Shown piece after piece: positions 48,150-56,771 of a DNA stretch of 64,000 nucleotides. Each line of letters opens with the position of its first letter. Position 1 is the first letter of the stretch. This DNA is from Sanderia malayensis (Eukaryota; Cnidaria; Scyphozoa; Semaeostomeae; Pelagiidae). The stretch covers positions 5,518,001-5,582,000 of the forward strand of contig RQOL01000699.1 of assembly GCA_013076295.1 (NCBI GenBank), read 5' to 3'. Under the pieces are notes generated by a model, which saw only the letters and a program-made list of their open reading frames with translations, did no database searches and was not told the origin of the DNA. The position numbers and the translations under genes were made by a program.

Positions 48150-48412
48150 AAAAGTTTCAATTTTGTTTTCATGTGGTGTTTTCTAGTGCGTGTGTATTCG
48201 AATGAATAAACTGAACGTGTGTGACACTGACACATATGTACAAGTTAATTTCCTTGTTGCTGACAGGTCTTAATTCGATAGGAAGGGAACCTGTTGCTAA
48301 AAATTTGGAACATTTCAAGTCGGATACGCATTAATTGGATAATCGCATTACGCAACACGCTGGGTTAGACGGACTTGGTCATGTTTCAAGCTCTCGTGTA
48401 GATGGGCCCTTA

Positions 48413-49504
48413 GACATTTTGGGGGTAGAAGATTCCCCGCCAGGGGACCAACAAGTGGTATATGAAGACTTCAAGGACAAGTTGTCAAGAAGCAACGAAG
48501 GATGGTATGAAACAGGACTTCTTTGGAAAATTGGACACCCAAAGTTGCCCACAAACGAGAAAGTGAGCCTAGCAAGACTTGGATCACTGTTAAGAAAGCT
48601 AAGGCGCCAACCAGACCTGTATCACGAGTATGATGCAGCAATTAGAGGGTATCTGGAGCAGCAAATTGTAGAAAAGGTGCCCGAAAGGAAAGAAGAAGCA
48701 GCCGGAAAAACGTTCTGTATTACCCACAAAGCCGTGGTACGGGAAGAAGCAGAAAGCACCAAGCTACGCATAGTATTTGACGCATCAGCCAAGCAAGATG
48801 AAATAAGTCCGTCCTTGAATAATTGCCTCGAAACCGGACCTCCTCTCAAAAATCTTTTTTGGAGCATCATAGTGCGAAATCGAATGAGACCCATCACTTT
48901 AGCTGGTGATCTGAAGAAGGCATTTCTTCAAGTGAGGATACGTGAAGAAGATCGTGACGTACTGAGATTTCATTGGGTAAAAGACATCCAAACAAAAGAG
49001 GTTGAAGTACTACGATTCTCCAGAGCACTGTTTGGCTTGACACAGTCGCCCTTTCTCCTTAGGGGAACAATTGAGCAGCACCTGATGTCATATGGAGACC
49101 AATACAAAGAAGTTGTGGACGAAATCAGAAGAAGCCTATACGTAGATGACATCATTGGAGGAGGAGACCGAAAAGAAGAAGTTGGACAGTTCAAAAAGAT
49201 TGCAATCCAAATCTTTCAAGACGCTGGATTCAAGTTACACAGATGGCATTCAAATGTAAAACAACTTGAAAGCGACGAAAATAGCCAACTCGATGAAGAG
49301 CAAACATACGCCAAGCAGCAACTTGGAGTGAAACCGGACGAGACAAAGCTACTCGGACTGCACTGGAACAAAGTTAAAGATTCACTTGGAGTGAAATTTC
49401 CGCAGACTCAAGGTCAGATAAACAAGAGAGGAATGCTGCAAATCCTAGCATCTGTCTACGACCCAATTGGAATCGTTTCACCTGTCACCCTAGAATCGTT
49501 TCAC
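48413..49504 (+). pseudogene. BEL reverse transcriptase domain
   Basis: After the Harbinger insertion the BEL pol frame resumes with GVEDSPPGD and WYETGLLWKIGHPKLP. It runs through the polymerase with KLRIVFDASAK, ITLAGDLKKAFLQVRI, FSRALFGLTQSPFLL and the catalytic YVDDIIGG, then a thumb/connection part ending at SVYDPIGIVSPVTLE. The catalytic aspartates are present. The RNase H domain that should follow is missing, because the sequence jumps into the hairpin scar. The RT is thus structurally complete but cut from gag-pro and from RNase H/integrase. Confidence 0.9.
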
Positions 49505-49613
49505 CAAAACAATCGCTGCGTTTATGACGCAGCGATTGTTTTGTCAGGTCGTTTATGACGCAGCGATGAACGTGGAGAAGTTGACAAACTTCTCCACGTT
49601 CATCGCTGCGTCA
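49505..49613. repeat. Double perfect hairpin at a deletion junction
   Basis: Hairpin 1 is 49505-49520 paired with 49528-49543 (16 bp, 7-nt loop). Hairpin 2 is 49556-49582 paired with 49587-49613 (27 bp, no mismatch, GACA loop). The text GTTTATGACGCAGCGAT occurs twice directly (49520-49536 and 49551-49567). The right arm of hairpin 2 is native BEL integrase coding sequence, so the left arm is a fresh inverted copy of it. Confidence 0.95.
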
Positions 49614-50418
49614 AAGTGGTTGAAGAAAGCACTGGCAAACGAAGATGTGAGCGAGTTTCTTTCATTGAATGACATACGGTGGCAATTCAACCTCAGCAGA
49701 GCACCATGGTGGGGAGGTCAGTTTGAGCGAATGGTCGGACTGGTCAAGCAATCTCTATAGAAAGTCATTGGGAAAGCTATACTGACATGGCAAGAACTGG
49801 CAGAAGTTCTGCAAGATTTAGAACTGACACTCAATAACCGACCACTGGGATATGTTGAGGACGACGTACAATTGCCAATCCTGACCCCAAATGTGATGAT
49901 ATTCGGGCAGCCAAACAGCGTACCTGAAGAAAACGCCAATGACATAAACGATCGCGATTTACGAAGAAGAGCACGATACCTCAGTGAGTGCAAAAGAAAG
50001 CTGTAGAACTCTGGAGCCATGAGTACATCCGAGGACTCCGGGAGAGGCACGACTTAAGACATAAAGGCTCGCAAAACAACCTGAAGATTGATGACGCGAT
50101 GCTAATCAAAGGAGAAGAAAGGAACAGGGGACATTGGAAAATAGGCGTTGTCCAGAGCCTCATAACGGGGAAGGATGGAATTGTCGTGGAGCCAAACTCC
50201 GAACAAAACATTCCGTACTCGAAAGAGCAGTGCAACATCTGTACCCTCTTGAGCTACAATGTGACAGCCCAAGACCTACAGCAAGAGTGACAAGGACCGA
50301 AGGATTGGACGCAAATGCAAAAGAATTCCTTCCAAGGCGTGATGCAGCTAAAGCCGGGGAATTGTGCATACAAGATCACGCCACAGAAGAGAGAGAAGAG
50401 CAGACAGTGGAATGGTGA
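49614..50418 (+). pseudogene. BEL integrase C-terminal part, broken
   Basis: The frame begins inside the integrase core (SKWLKKALANEDVSEFL), passes WQFNLSRAPWWGGQFERMVG with the family glutamate region, and hits TAG at about 49758. It continues as ELAEVLQDLELTLNNRPLGY, then frameshifts near 50000 into the C-terminal WSHEYIRGLRERHDL and GHWKIGVVQSLITGKDG. A further shift near 50190 gives AVQHLYPLELQCD. The zinc-binding region and the first catalytic aspartates are deleted. This part cannot integrate DNA. Confidence 0.85.
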
Positions 50419-50472
50419 AAACAACTAACAAGCAGTAACATTTAGAACCCTTGTTCAAAATGGGGGGGAGAG

Positions 50473-50840
50473 TGTCGCCTATATTTAACCAACGACGTAA
50501 TAACTAATCTGATATCATGCCATATCACGCTGAGAAACAATAGGCTGAGCTGTGCTGTATATTGCCATGTCTGATGCAACCGTTTAAGCTGAGGACGGCA
50601 ATTATTCAAGTAAATTTAGTCATTAGGTAATGGATGATCGCAATGTGGTGCAATAAGAGTTAAATTTAGAGAAATCGTAATATGGTGTAATCATAAAATC
50701 GTAGCTATAAAAGGGATAACCTTCTAGACTTAAACTTCAGATCATTAAATGAGAGATCATTTAAAGAGAAAGCACAACAAGTGAGTGATCTCTGTGTATC
50801 TCTGCGAATATTGTCGAGGCTAACGAAAGAATTCCCGACA
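50473..50840 (+). repeat. BEL 3' LTR
   Basis: 368 bp, the partner of the 5' LTR, with a polypurine tract directly upstream and GTGG directly downstream. Confidence 0.95.
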
Positions 50841-50962
50841 GTGGAAACAACCTTGAATCGATAGTCAAGGATCCGTTCAAACAATTATTAATAGTTTAGA
50901 AGTTATCGGCCGTTTTTAGGAAAGAGAAGGCTTCGAAGCAGAGAATTGTGAGTGACAATAAC

Positions 50963-51186
50963 ATGGCAGAACGAAGGCCTAGCAGAACAAAAACAAACAC
51001 ATCAGTTTTGGCCAGAAAATTGTATTTGTTTGGTGTGAACATTGATAATTTTGATGATGAACACATTGAAACTGTTTCTGACGGTAACAGTCCTAATACT
51101 GACGGTCGAAAAGCTTTCTGATATTTTTTCAAAATTGCTTTGCCCACATTGTAAGGAACCTGGAATACATGTTACAAGAAATCCTT
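50963..51186 (+). pseudogene. Mutator-like transposase gene, 5' part
   Basis: The frame from ATG 50963 starts MAERRPSRTKTNTSVLARKL and is open to a frame break near 51105. The next frame reads LSDIFSKLLCPHCKEPGIHV, a Cys-x-x-Cys start of a zinc-binding block, up to the target duplication at 51187. The missing continuation lies 10.6 kb away at 61838-62316. I assign the family from that second part. Gene start and frame break are seen directly, and the join is inferred from the shared 9-bp duplication. Confidence 0.65.
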
Positions 51187-51199
51187 CTGATGATCCTGT

Positions 51200-51425
51200 T
51201 ATGGTAATGTGCGAGTTGCAAGTTGTTCATGCGAGTTGGGAGTTGCTTTTATTGTGCAAGTTACGAGTTGCGAGTTACACATAAAGTACAAGTTGCGAGT
51301 TACGCGTTGTACTTATTTTGCGAGTTGCGAGTTGCATGGAAGTTGCGAGTTGGAAAATCGAAAGTGCAAGTTGGAAAATTGAAAGTGCGAGTTGCTGAAA
51401 TTTTGCGAGTTGGCTTTTGTTGTTG
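51200..51425 (+). repeat. Left arm of the foldback element
   Basis: About fifteen irregularly spaced GCGAGTTG-like units. The spacing is not constant, so the array is a motif cluster rather than a strict tandem repeat. Confidence 0.9.
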
Positions 51426-51741
51426 TTGTTGTTGCACAAAGTTCTCGCACGTGTTGTTTCTTAACTTGGCTTTTATAAGCTTGGCTTTCAATTCAAGTGA
51501 ATGGAGACGATGGAGACTGAATCACAGCTGCAGAACAACATCAAGATGTAAGTAGCTGATTTTTATGCCGTATTTTTTTAAGTGCTAGTGCGTGTTGCTC
51601 ATTTTCTTCACTTTAATTTCCCCTGAACAAGATTCAGATTCAAACCAGGACGACATTCAGATCCAGAACAAGATTCAACTTCAATTATCAACTGTAACAA
51701 AATTACAAAAGCATTCGCAACAAAACTAATTTAATATTTAG
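51426..51741 (+). other. Foldback interior, left
   Basis: A short ATG frame near 51503 (METESQLQNNIK) ends at a strong donor (GTAAGT, 51550) and could be a first coding exon leading to the open segment at 51742. The rest shows nothing. Confidence 0.3.
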
Positions 51742-52017
51742 TACAATGTTAGAGCTTTACTTCGAGGGGTTACACAAAGTCATAACCCTGGGGGCTTTTT
51801 CAGGAAAGCGGGAAGTTCGTCCCTCGGTCGAACTAGTATATTTGCGGTTCAAAACCAATTTAATGATGCAGAAAAATCTTATAATGAAAACCTAACACAG
51901 TACCTTGAAGTTGTCAGGTTTGTTACAAATCTTCTTCTTGCAACAATTTTAAAAGAAGATATGGAAGAATCACTCCCAATGGGGATAACTAGTTGTGTAT
52001 TTAAAACCTCGAATTAA
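51742..52017 (+). CDS. Open exon-like segment, unknown product
   Basis: An acceptor-like TTTAATATTTAG precedes 91 open codons ending at TAA 52017. The text includes NVRALLRGVTQSHNPGGFF, SLGRTSIFAVQNQF and LTQYLEVVRFVTNLLLATIL. There is no ATG at its start, so it would need an upstream exon, and 51503-51550 is a candidate. No family recognised. It lies inside the foldback element and may be captured cargo. Chance is not excluded. Confidence 0.4.
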   Translation, partial: YNVRALLRGVTQSHNPGGFFRKAGSSSLGRTSIFAVQNQFNDAEKSYNENLTQYLEVVRFVTNLLLATILKEDMEESLPMGITSCVFKTSN

Positions 52018-52524
52018 AACTGTAACCACAGGCGGACCAGCATTTATTGCTAATTTTTTCATATTCATTGTTAAATTCTCACCACTTGTTATGAATGCTT
52101 TTGTTGTGAATAGGCCCTAATTTATGAAAATTTTCCAAGACCACACTTGCCTGAATGTTATCAGGTTTCCTGGAAAAAATTTTCTATATAATTTACAATC
52201 TATAATATAAAATAATCTATTATTGTCATTGTCAATTAAGGGCCCATGTACACTACAGAAAAATTGGGCTTTCTTGAGTTGTTAAGGGATTAAATGTTCC
52301 CGACACAGTGTACATGCCATTTTTTCGATTTTTCCTTTTGCCTGAAATTTGATACGACATCAAAAATACCGATTGGGCATCTCTGAGCACCTCTGGAGGT
52401 ACTCAAAACGATTAGCCAAAAGCACTACCATTGTCTTGTAATCCTTTTGTGTCTAATCGATGCACACTTTTCACCTCTGTTAAAATTGTGTTCAAATTCG
52501 CACAAAATAGGTTCTTCCATTAAA

Positions 52525-52653
52525 ATGGATGACCAGCTAACATTTCAGCTTTTTGTTGCCATATTTTTACTGTTGGAAACAAATAGGCAACAAAGGTACC
52601 AAAGATTGTTCTGGTATTTGTATCTTGCCCAACTACTTCGAAAAACGTGAGTG
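52525..52653 (+). pseudogene. Harbinger-2 transposase, N-terminal fragment part 1
   Basis: The frame starts MDDQLTFQLFVAIFLLLETN and is cut by the gypsy left LTR. The hydrophobic start matches the layout of the Harbinger-1 transposase N-terminus. Confidence 0.7.
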
Positions 52654-52880
52654 TGTGACATATTTGTAGCATATCGTGTTGCGGTTTTGTGGTTTTGTAA
52701 AGTTTTCTTGATCGTAACTGAAGAAAAACGGAAGCCAGTGTGTAAGACGAGAAGGTTGAAGTAAGAAGTAGATTTTTGTGAATCGAAAAAAGAAAAGATA
52801 TATATGCACTTGTATGAAAGTTTGTAGTATCTCTTGTGGATTTCCTTTAAAGAACTCAGATAGATAGTCAGATCGTGACA
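52654..52880 (+). repeat. gypsy-A 5' LTR
   Basis: 227 bp. It contains GATATATATGCA near 52795 as a possible TATA-type promoter. Partner of 59673-59899. Confidence 0.95.
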
Positions 52881-52923
52881 TTTGGTGGCCAGTGTGGGTC
52901 GAAAAAGGAAATTGTAATCGATA

Positions 52924-53979
52924 ATGGAAAGAGAGATGGAGGAAGGCAGACAGACGCACAATTTTGATTTGGCCACAACAGCAGAAGACCCGAACGAAAT
53001 GCTACAACATCTTTTTCGGTACCAGACAGGGGTAGAACAAATGGAGAATAACCCCAGAGAACGGCAAATGCGAAGTTTACCCGAAATTAGAGCAAGGGAT
53101 GCAGGACGTATAAAGCCCAGAAGATCAGTAATTGACATAAAGCGGTTCCACGGAGAAGATAAAGATGATGTCACAGAATGGCTGGCCAACTGGAATCGCG
53201 CGGTACGAGCCAACGCATGGAAGACAGAAGAAGAAAAGGTAATGATACCTTTGTATTTAGAGGGAAGGGCAAACCAGTTTTTTAGAAACTTGCCAGAGAG
53301 CATTCTCCAAGATCATGCATTGCTGAAAAAGGAATTAGAAAAACATTTCAATTCCCCATCACAAAGATCTCAGGCAAAGCATTTGATAGGCGACCGATAC
53401 CAGCGACAAAATGAGGGGGTAGCAGAATTTTATGATGATATCTGTAAACTCGTTCACCGAGCCTGGTGTAATAAATCTGTAGAATTCAGAAACGAAAAGT
53501 GCCTCGAGTTTTTCGTAAAAGGGCTGAAACCAACTATTAAAAAGATATTTTGGGGAGAAGAAATCGATGTTTTGGACGAAGCGTATCAAAAAGCACGCAC
53601 GCGTGAGCTCTATTTGCAATCAAAGAGCAATAAGTTCGACATCAGAGCAGCCGAATCTGATTTTCAAACAAAGCCAAAAGTAGAAGTAAACCAAACAGAT
53701 TCCGGTATTGAAAGTCAAATGCAAGCACTTTTGAAAAACATGCAGGCAATTATGAAAAATCAAGAAACACTTCTTGAAATGCAACTCAAGAATTTTCAAA
53801 GTAGGCCAGGTCCCTTTGCAAGACGCAATGAAAACCCAAGTTACAGGAAACCACGCTGGGATGTGGAATGCTGGAACTGTGGTGAAAAAGGCCATTTCCG
53901 AAATAAATGTCCCAGGGCCCCACAGAATGTACACCAAGATCCAGGGGACGTAGAGGGGCGAACAAATCAACAGGACTGA
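52924..53979 (+). CDS. gypsy-A Gag
   Basis: An intact 351-residue frame from ATG 52924 to TGA 53977-53979. A charged N-terminus is followed by the retrotransposon Gag domain at about 75-225 (VIDIKRFHGEDKDDVTEWLA, LYLEGRANQFFRNLP, VAEFYDDICKLVHRAW). A glutamine/methionine-rich coiled-coil-like segment (about 255-290) and one CCHC knuckle CWNCGEKGHFRNKC near the end complete it. Gag forms the particle and the knuckle binds RNA. The stop is UGA followed by CUA, and the pol frame continues in the same phase. Confidence 0.93.
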   Translation: MEREMEEGRQTHNFDLATTAEDPNEMLQHLFRYQTGVEQMENNPRERQMRSLPEIRARDAGRIKPRRSVIDIKRFHGEDKDDVTEWLANWNRAVRANAWKTEEEKVMIPLYLEGRANQFFRNLPESILQDHALLKKELEKHFNSPSQRSQAKHLIGDRYQRQNEGVAEFYDDICKLVHRAWCNKSVEFRNEKCLEFFVKGLKPTIKKIFWGEEIDVLDEAYQKARTRELYLQSKSNKFDIRAAESDFQTKPKVEVNQTDSGIESQMQALLKNMQAIMKNQETLLEMQLKNFQSRPGPFARRNENPSYRKPRWDVECWNCGEKGHFRNKCPRAPQNVHQDPGDVEGRTNQQD

Positions 53980-54323
53980 CTAGAGGGATATGAGGATTTC
54001 GCAGCGAAATCAAAGGAAGGAAATATCGAGGGAAACAATCGCGATTCGCTACTAGAGAACATAAACATTTTTAATATAAACTTTGATAAAAAAGCTGTGA
54101 AAGAGCACGGTTACGTTCAAGGACTGCTTAACGGTGTTGAAGCGATGTTGTTAATTGACACAGGAGCAGATATTTCCATAATGTCTACAAATATGTTCGA
54201 AAGAATGAGCAACACACCAGAGTTGAATAAGACAAACATTTCAATGTTTGCTGCAAATGGATCATCGTTGCACGTTTTGGGAACTACAGAATGTACTATT
54301 GAATTGAACAGTCGCGTTTTTAA
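53980..54323 (+). pseudogene. gypsy-A protease, interrupted
   Basis: In frame with Gag across the UGA, the sequence stays open to an aspartic protease with MLLIDTGADISIM as active site and a downstream ANGSSLHVLGT flap-like region. It is then cut by the TTAA element. The rest of the domain resumes after 56042 with a frame offset. Confidence 0.88.
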
Positions 54324-56038
54324 AGGGCTACTCTCACCATATTTTTTTATTTCATTTCTGGGTAGTTTTTGACGTAAAAACAGGTACTGCACTTTTTAAA
54401 TTTCGAAATTCGCTCATTAACACCTCTTTTCACGGCTCCAAAAGTGCGATTTTCAGGCCATTTCTGAAAATGTCGCGCAACATGAAACGATCTGGGCCGA
54501 GGTTGTGTGACGTAGATGCCGGAGCGCAAAAAAACTTATCTCTTTGGCTTCAGTATGGAAAAATCAACGTCGCGTCCGTTTTCTCCCTTGTTTTCAATGA
54601 TAAATACAAATGTTTTTTCAAACCACTTCAACACCATCATTACAAAGCTTATTGACATCTCCCCGTGTGTTTTTTTTTTAATTTTCGGCATTGTTAAGGG
54701 CTGAAAATTGACACCAAAACTGATGCAGTGACAATGGATTTTTCCAGTATTCACACACCTCACGTTGTTATCTGTTCATCACTCAACCTCTTCCTTCCTT
54801 TCATTTGCGTTATAAACAACCAACTATTCGTGAATATAATAAGTTTGTTTATCGTTTCCATTTCCATCAGTTCTATAATCTATTTTATCAAGTTTTGCCG
54901 TGTGCTTGGTTTTAGCAAGATAATTATGGATTATTTTTGTCTTTACTACTTGGGTTTTTGTCAAGGATATTGAAATGTTAAAGTGATGCGCTGTTAAAAA
55001 ATTGCTCAAATTGAAATTTTTTGGTTGACATAACCATGGAGTTCTTGTTATAAATTATATACCTTGGTGATTACATTGAAACCTAAGGCAAAGTACAGGT
55101 GTATATTGTTGACAAAGTCAGACAATATGATCAAAACTAGAACACCAGTATGAAGCCCAACATTGTGCTGGAAAGTTTTTCTTCGAATTCACATTGGACT
55201 TGTGAAATCTTCGATCTCTGGACATTAATGTTCACACTCCTGGAAGGGATTTTCTAGCTTTTCTACACAGCTATGACCATAACTACACTTGAATTATTAC
55301 CAAAATATGAGCTGCTGCTTCAAATACACACCAGATAAAACAAATAGGGTTATTTTCATGCATTATTAATCCAAAATAGCGGAATTCTGCTTTACCCGTG
55401 CCAGAACCTGTTCGGCCTAGCAATTTTGCAAATTTTTAACTGACCTGATTTGGTTTAAATCTTATAAATGCATAGATAAGAGCTCACCAATTTTCCATAC
55501 TATTAATTCTATCGAAAAATTGTTGAAAGAGAGCTTGCTCCTCTTTAATTGGATCGAATTCATATTGTTGTTTAAAACTATCCCGCACCACTGAAGACTG
55601 TATGTGGAGCTCGCTCGAGACTGCGACGTTGAGGTCGAAAAACATGCCGGCTTGCAGCATAAGCGTGAGCAAATCATCCTCATTTTCGTAAAAAACTCAC
55701 TCTTTTCATGATAAACGAGGCATCAACAGATTCCTCAGATCCTGAACTAGTTCGTGGCACGATTTAATTTTTTAAATACGACTTGGTTTTGACCATAATA
55801 TGCAAAACATTGAATTGGTACTGAACACAATAAAATAAATTTCATGCGTTCCGGCATCTACGTCACACCGGCCTCGCCCCAGTTTTCTTTTTGCCCGACT
55901 TTTTTCTGAAAATCGCACTTTTAGAGCCGTGAAAAGAGGTGTTAATGAGCGAATTTCGAAATTTAAAAAGTGCAGTACCTGTTTTTACGTCAAAAACTAC
56001 CCAGAAATGAAATAAAAAAATATGGTGAGAGTAGCCCT
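54324..56038. mobile_element. TTAA-flanked DNA transposon (TTAA-2), 1715 bp
   Basis: The ends start AGGGCTACTCTCACC. The inverted repeats are almost perfect for about 140 bp (one mismatch in GGCTC-C/T-AAAAG) and recognisable to about 215 bp, through GTGTGACGTAGATGCCGG. TTAA flanks both sides (54320-54323 and 56039-56042). It shares the AGGGCT terminus and TTAA target with TTAA-1. The minus strand holds one exon-like frame (about 55690 to 55488) with DDLLTLMLQAGMFFDLNVAV and KEEQALFQQFFDRI, ending at a GTGAGC donor. Its function is unknown and no transposase core is recognised. Confidence 0.92.
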
Positions 56039-56042
56039 TTAA

Positions 56043-56771
56043 ACATACCGTTGTTGTTGTTGAGGGTTTAATTACGAATTTTTCTTGGGCAAAGACTTTT
56101 TAACAGAAAATCAAGCTGTTGTCGACTTCGGTAATCTCTGTTTGAAGATTCAAGAATTAACCGTCAAATTTGCGAAACCAACTTCTCGAAAAACTGTTCG
56201 TCTAGTGGATAGCCTCCACATGAAACCGAGGTCAACATGTGCCATTCAAACTAAATGTGAAGCACCAATGAAAACTGGCGATCTGTTGATAGAAGGAGGT
56301 TTTTTGAAAGATAATTCATTATTTGTTGCACGAATCTTAAGAAAGGTACGGCCGAGTAATGGAAAAATAACGGTACAAATTTCGAACATAACAGAACAAG
56401 CTGTTTTTCATGCAAAAGGTTCCCCAATAGCGGACGTTGAACTTTTTCATGAAAAAGTAACGAGGAATACGGTTGGGAACATGGTAAATTCAGTAGAATC
56501 GGCGATAGGTTTGGTACTCACGGAACAGGATATTGACATAAAACATTTAACATCCGCAGAAAAAGATCAACTTTTGAACTTGCTTAATCAAATGAATATT
56601 GTTGCACCGGCTAAAATGGGTAGTGTTGATACAGTGGGGCATTCTATAAATGTGGGGGACGCAAGACCCATTAAACAGTACCGAGTACCAATAACCAAAA
56701 GGGAAATAATAGATCAGGAGGTAGAAAAAATGCTTGTACAAGAAGTCATCAGGCCGTCAATGAGTCCTTAG
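56043..56771 (+). pseudogene. gypsy-A protease end to RT start
   Basis: Open from 56085. The frame covers the protease C-terminus (LGKDFLTENQAVVDFGN), a spacer region, and the start of RT with GHSINVGDARPIKQYRVPIT and MLVQEVIRPSMSP. There the RT fingers/palm are missing and the text jumps, with a change of frame, to the catalytic YLDD box at 56774. Confidence 0.88.

Larger units (their letters stand above)
45460..48409 (+). mobile_element. PIF/Harbinger transposon (Harbinger-1), complete, 2950 bp
   Basis: Perfect 20-bp terminal inverted repeats read GGGCCCATCTACACGAGAGC. TTA flanks both ends (45457-45459 and 48410-48412), the 3-bp target type of this superfamily. It carries the two expected genes, transposase and Myb/SANT-like protein, convergently arranged with a 155-bp gap between their stops. 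The element interrupts BEL pol, and the BEL frame continues on the far side without loss. Intact genes and perfect ends suggest recent activity. Confidence 0.96.
43115..50840 (+). mobile_element. BEL/Pao LTR retrotransposon, defective, 7.7 kb
   Basis: Two LTRs beginning TGTCG and ending CGACA enclose gag-pro-pol pieces of the BEL/Pao type. GTGG flanks both ends (43111-43114 and 50841-50844). A primer-binding-site candidate TGGCACCTCCGACGGGA follows the left LTR at 43485, and a polypurine tract (GGGGGGGAGAG) precedes the right LTR. The LTRs differ at about nine positions plus one indel over 367 bp, so the insertion is not very old. The internal region is broken by stops, a large deletion at 49505-49613 and the Harbinger insertion. 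Confidence 0.95.
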
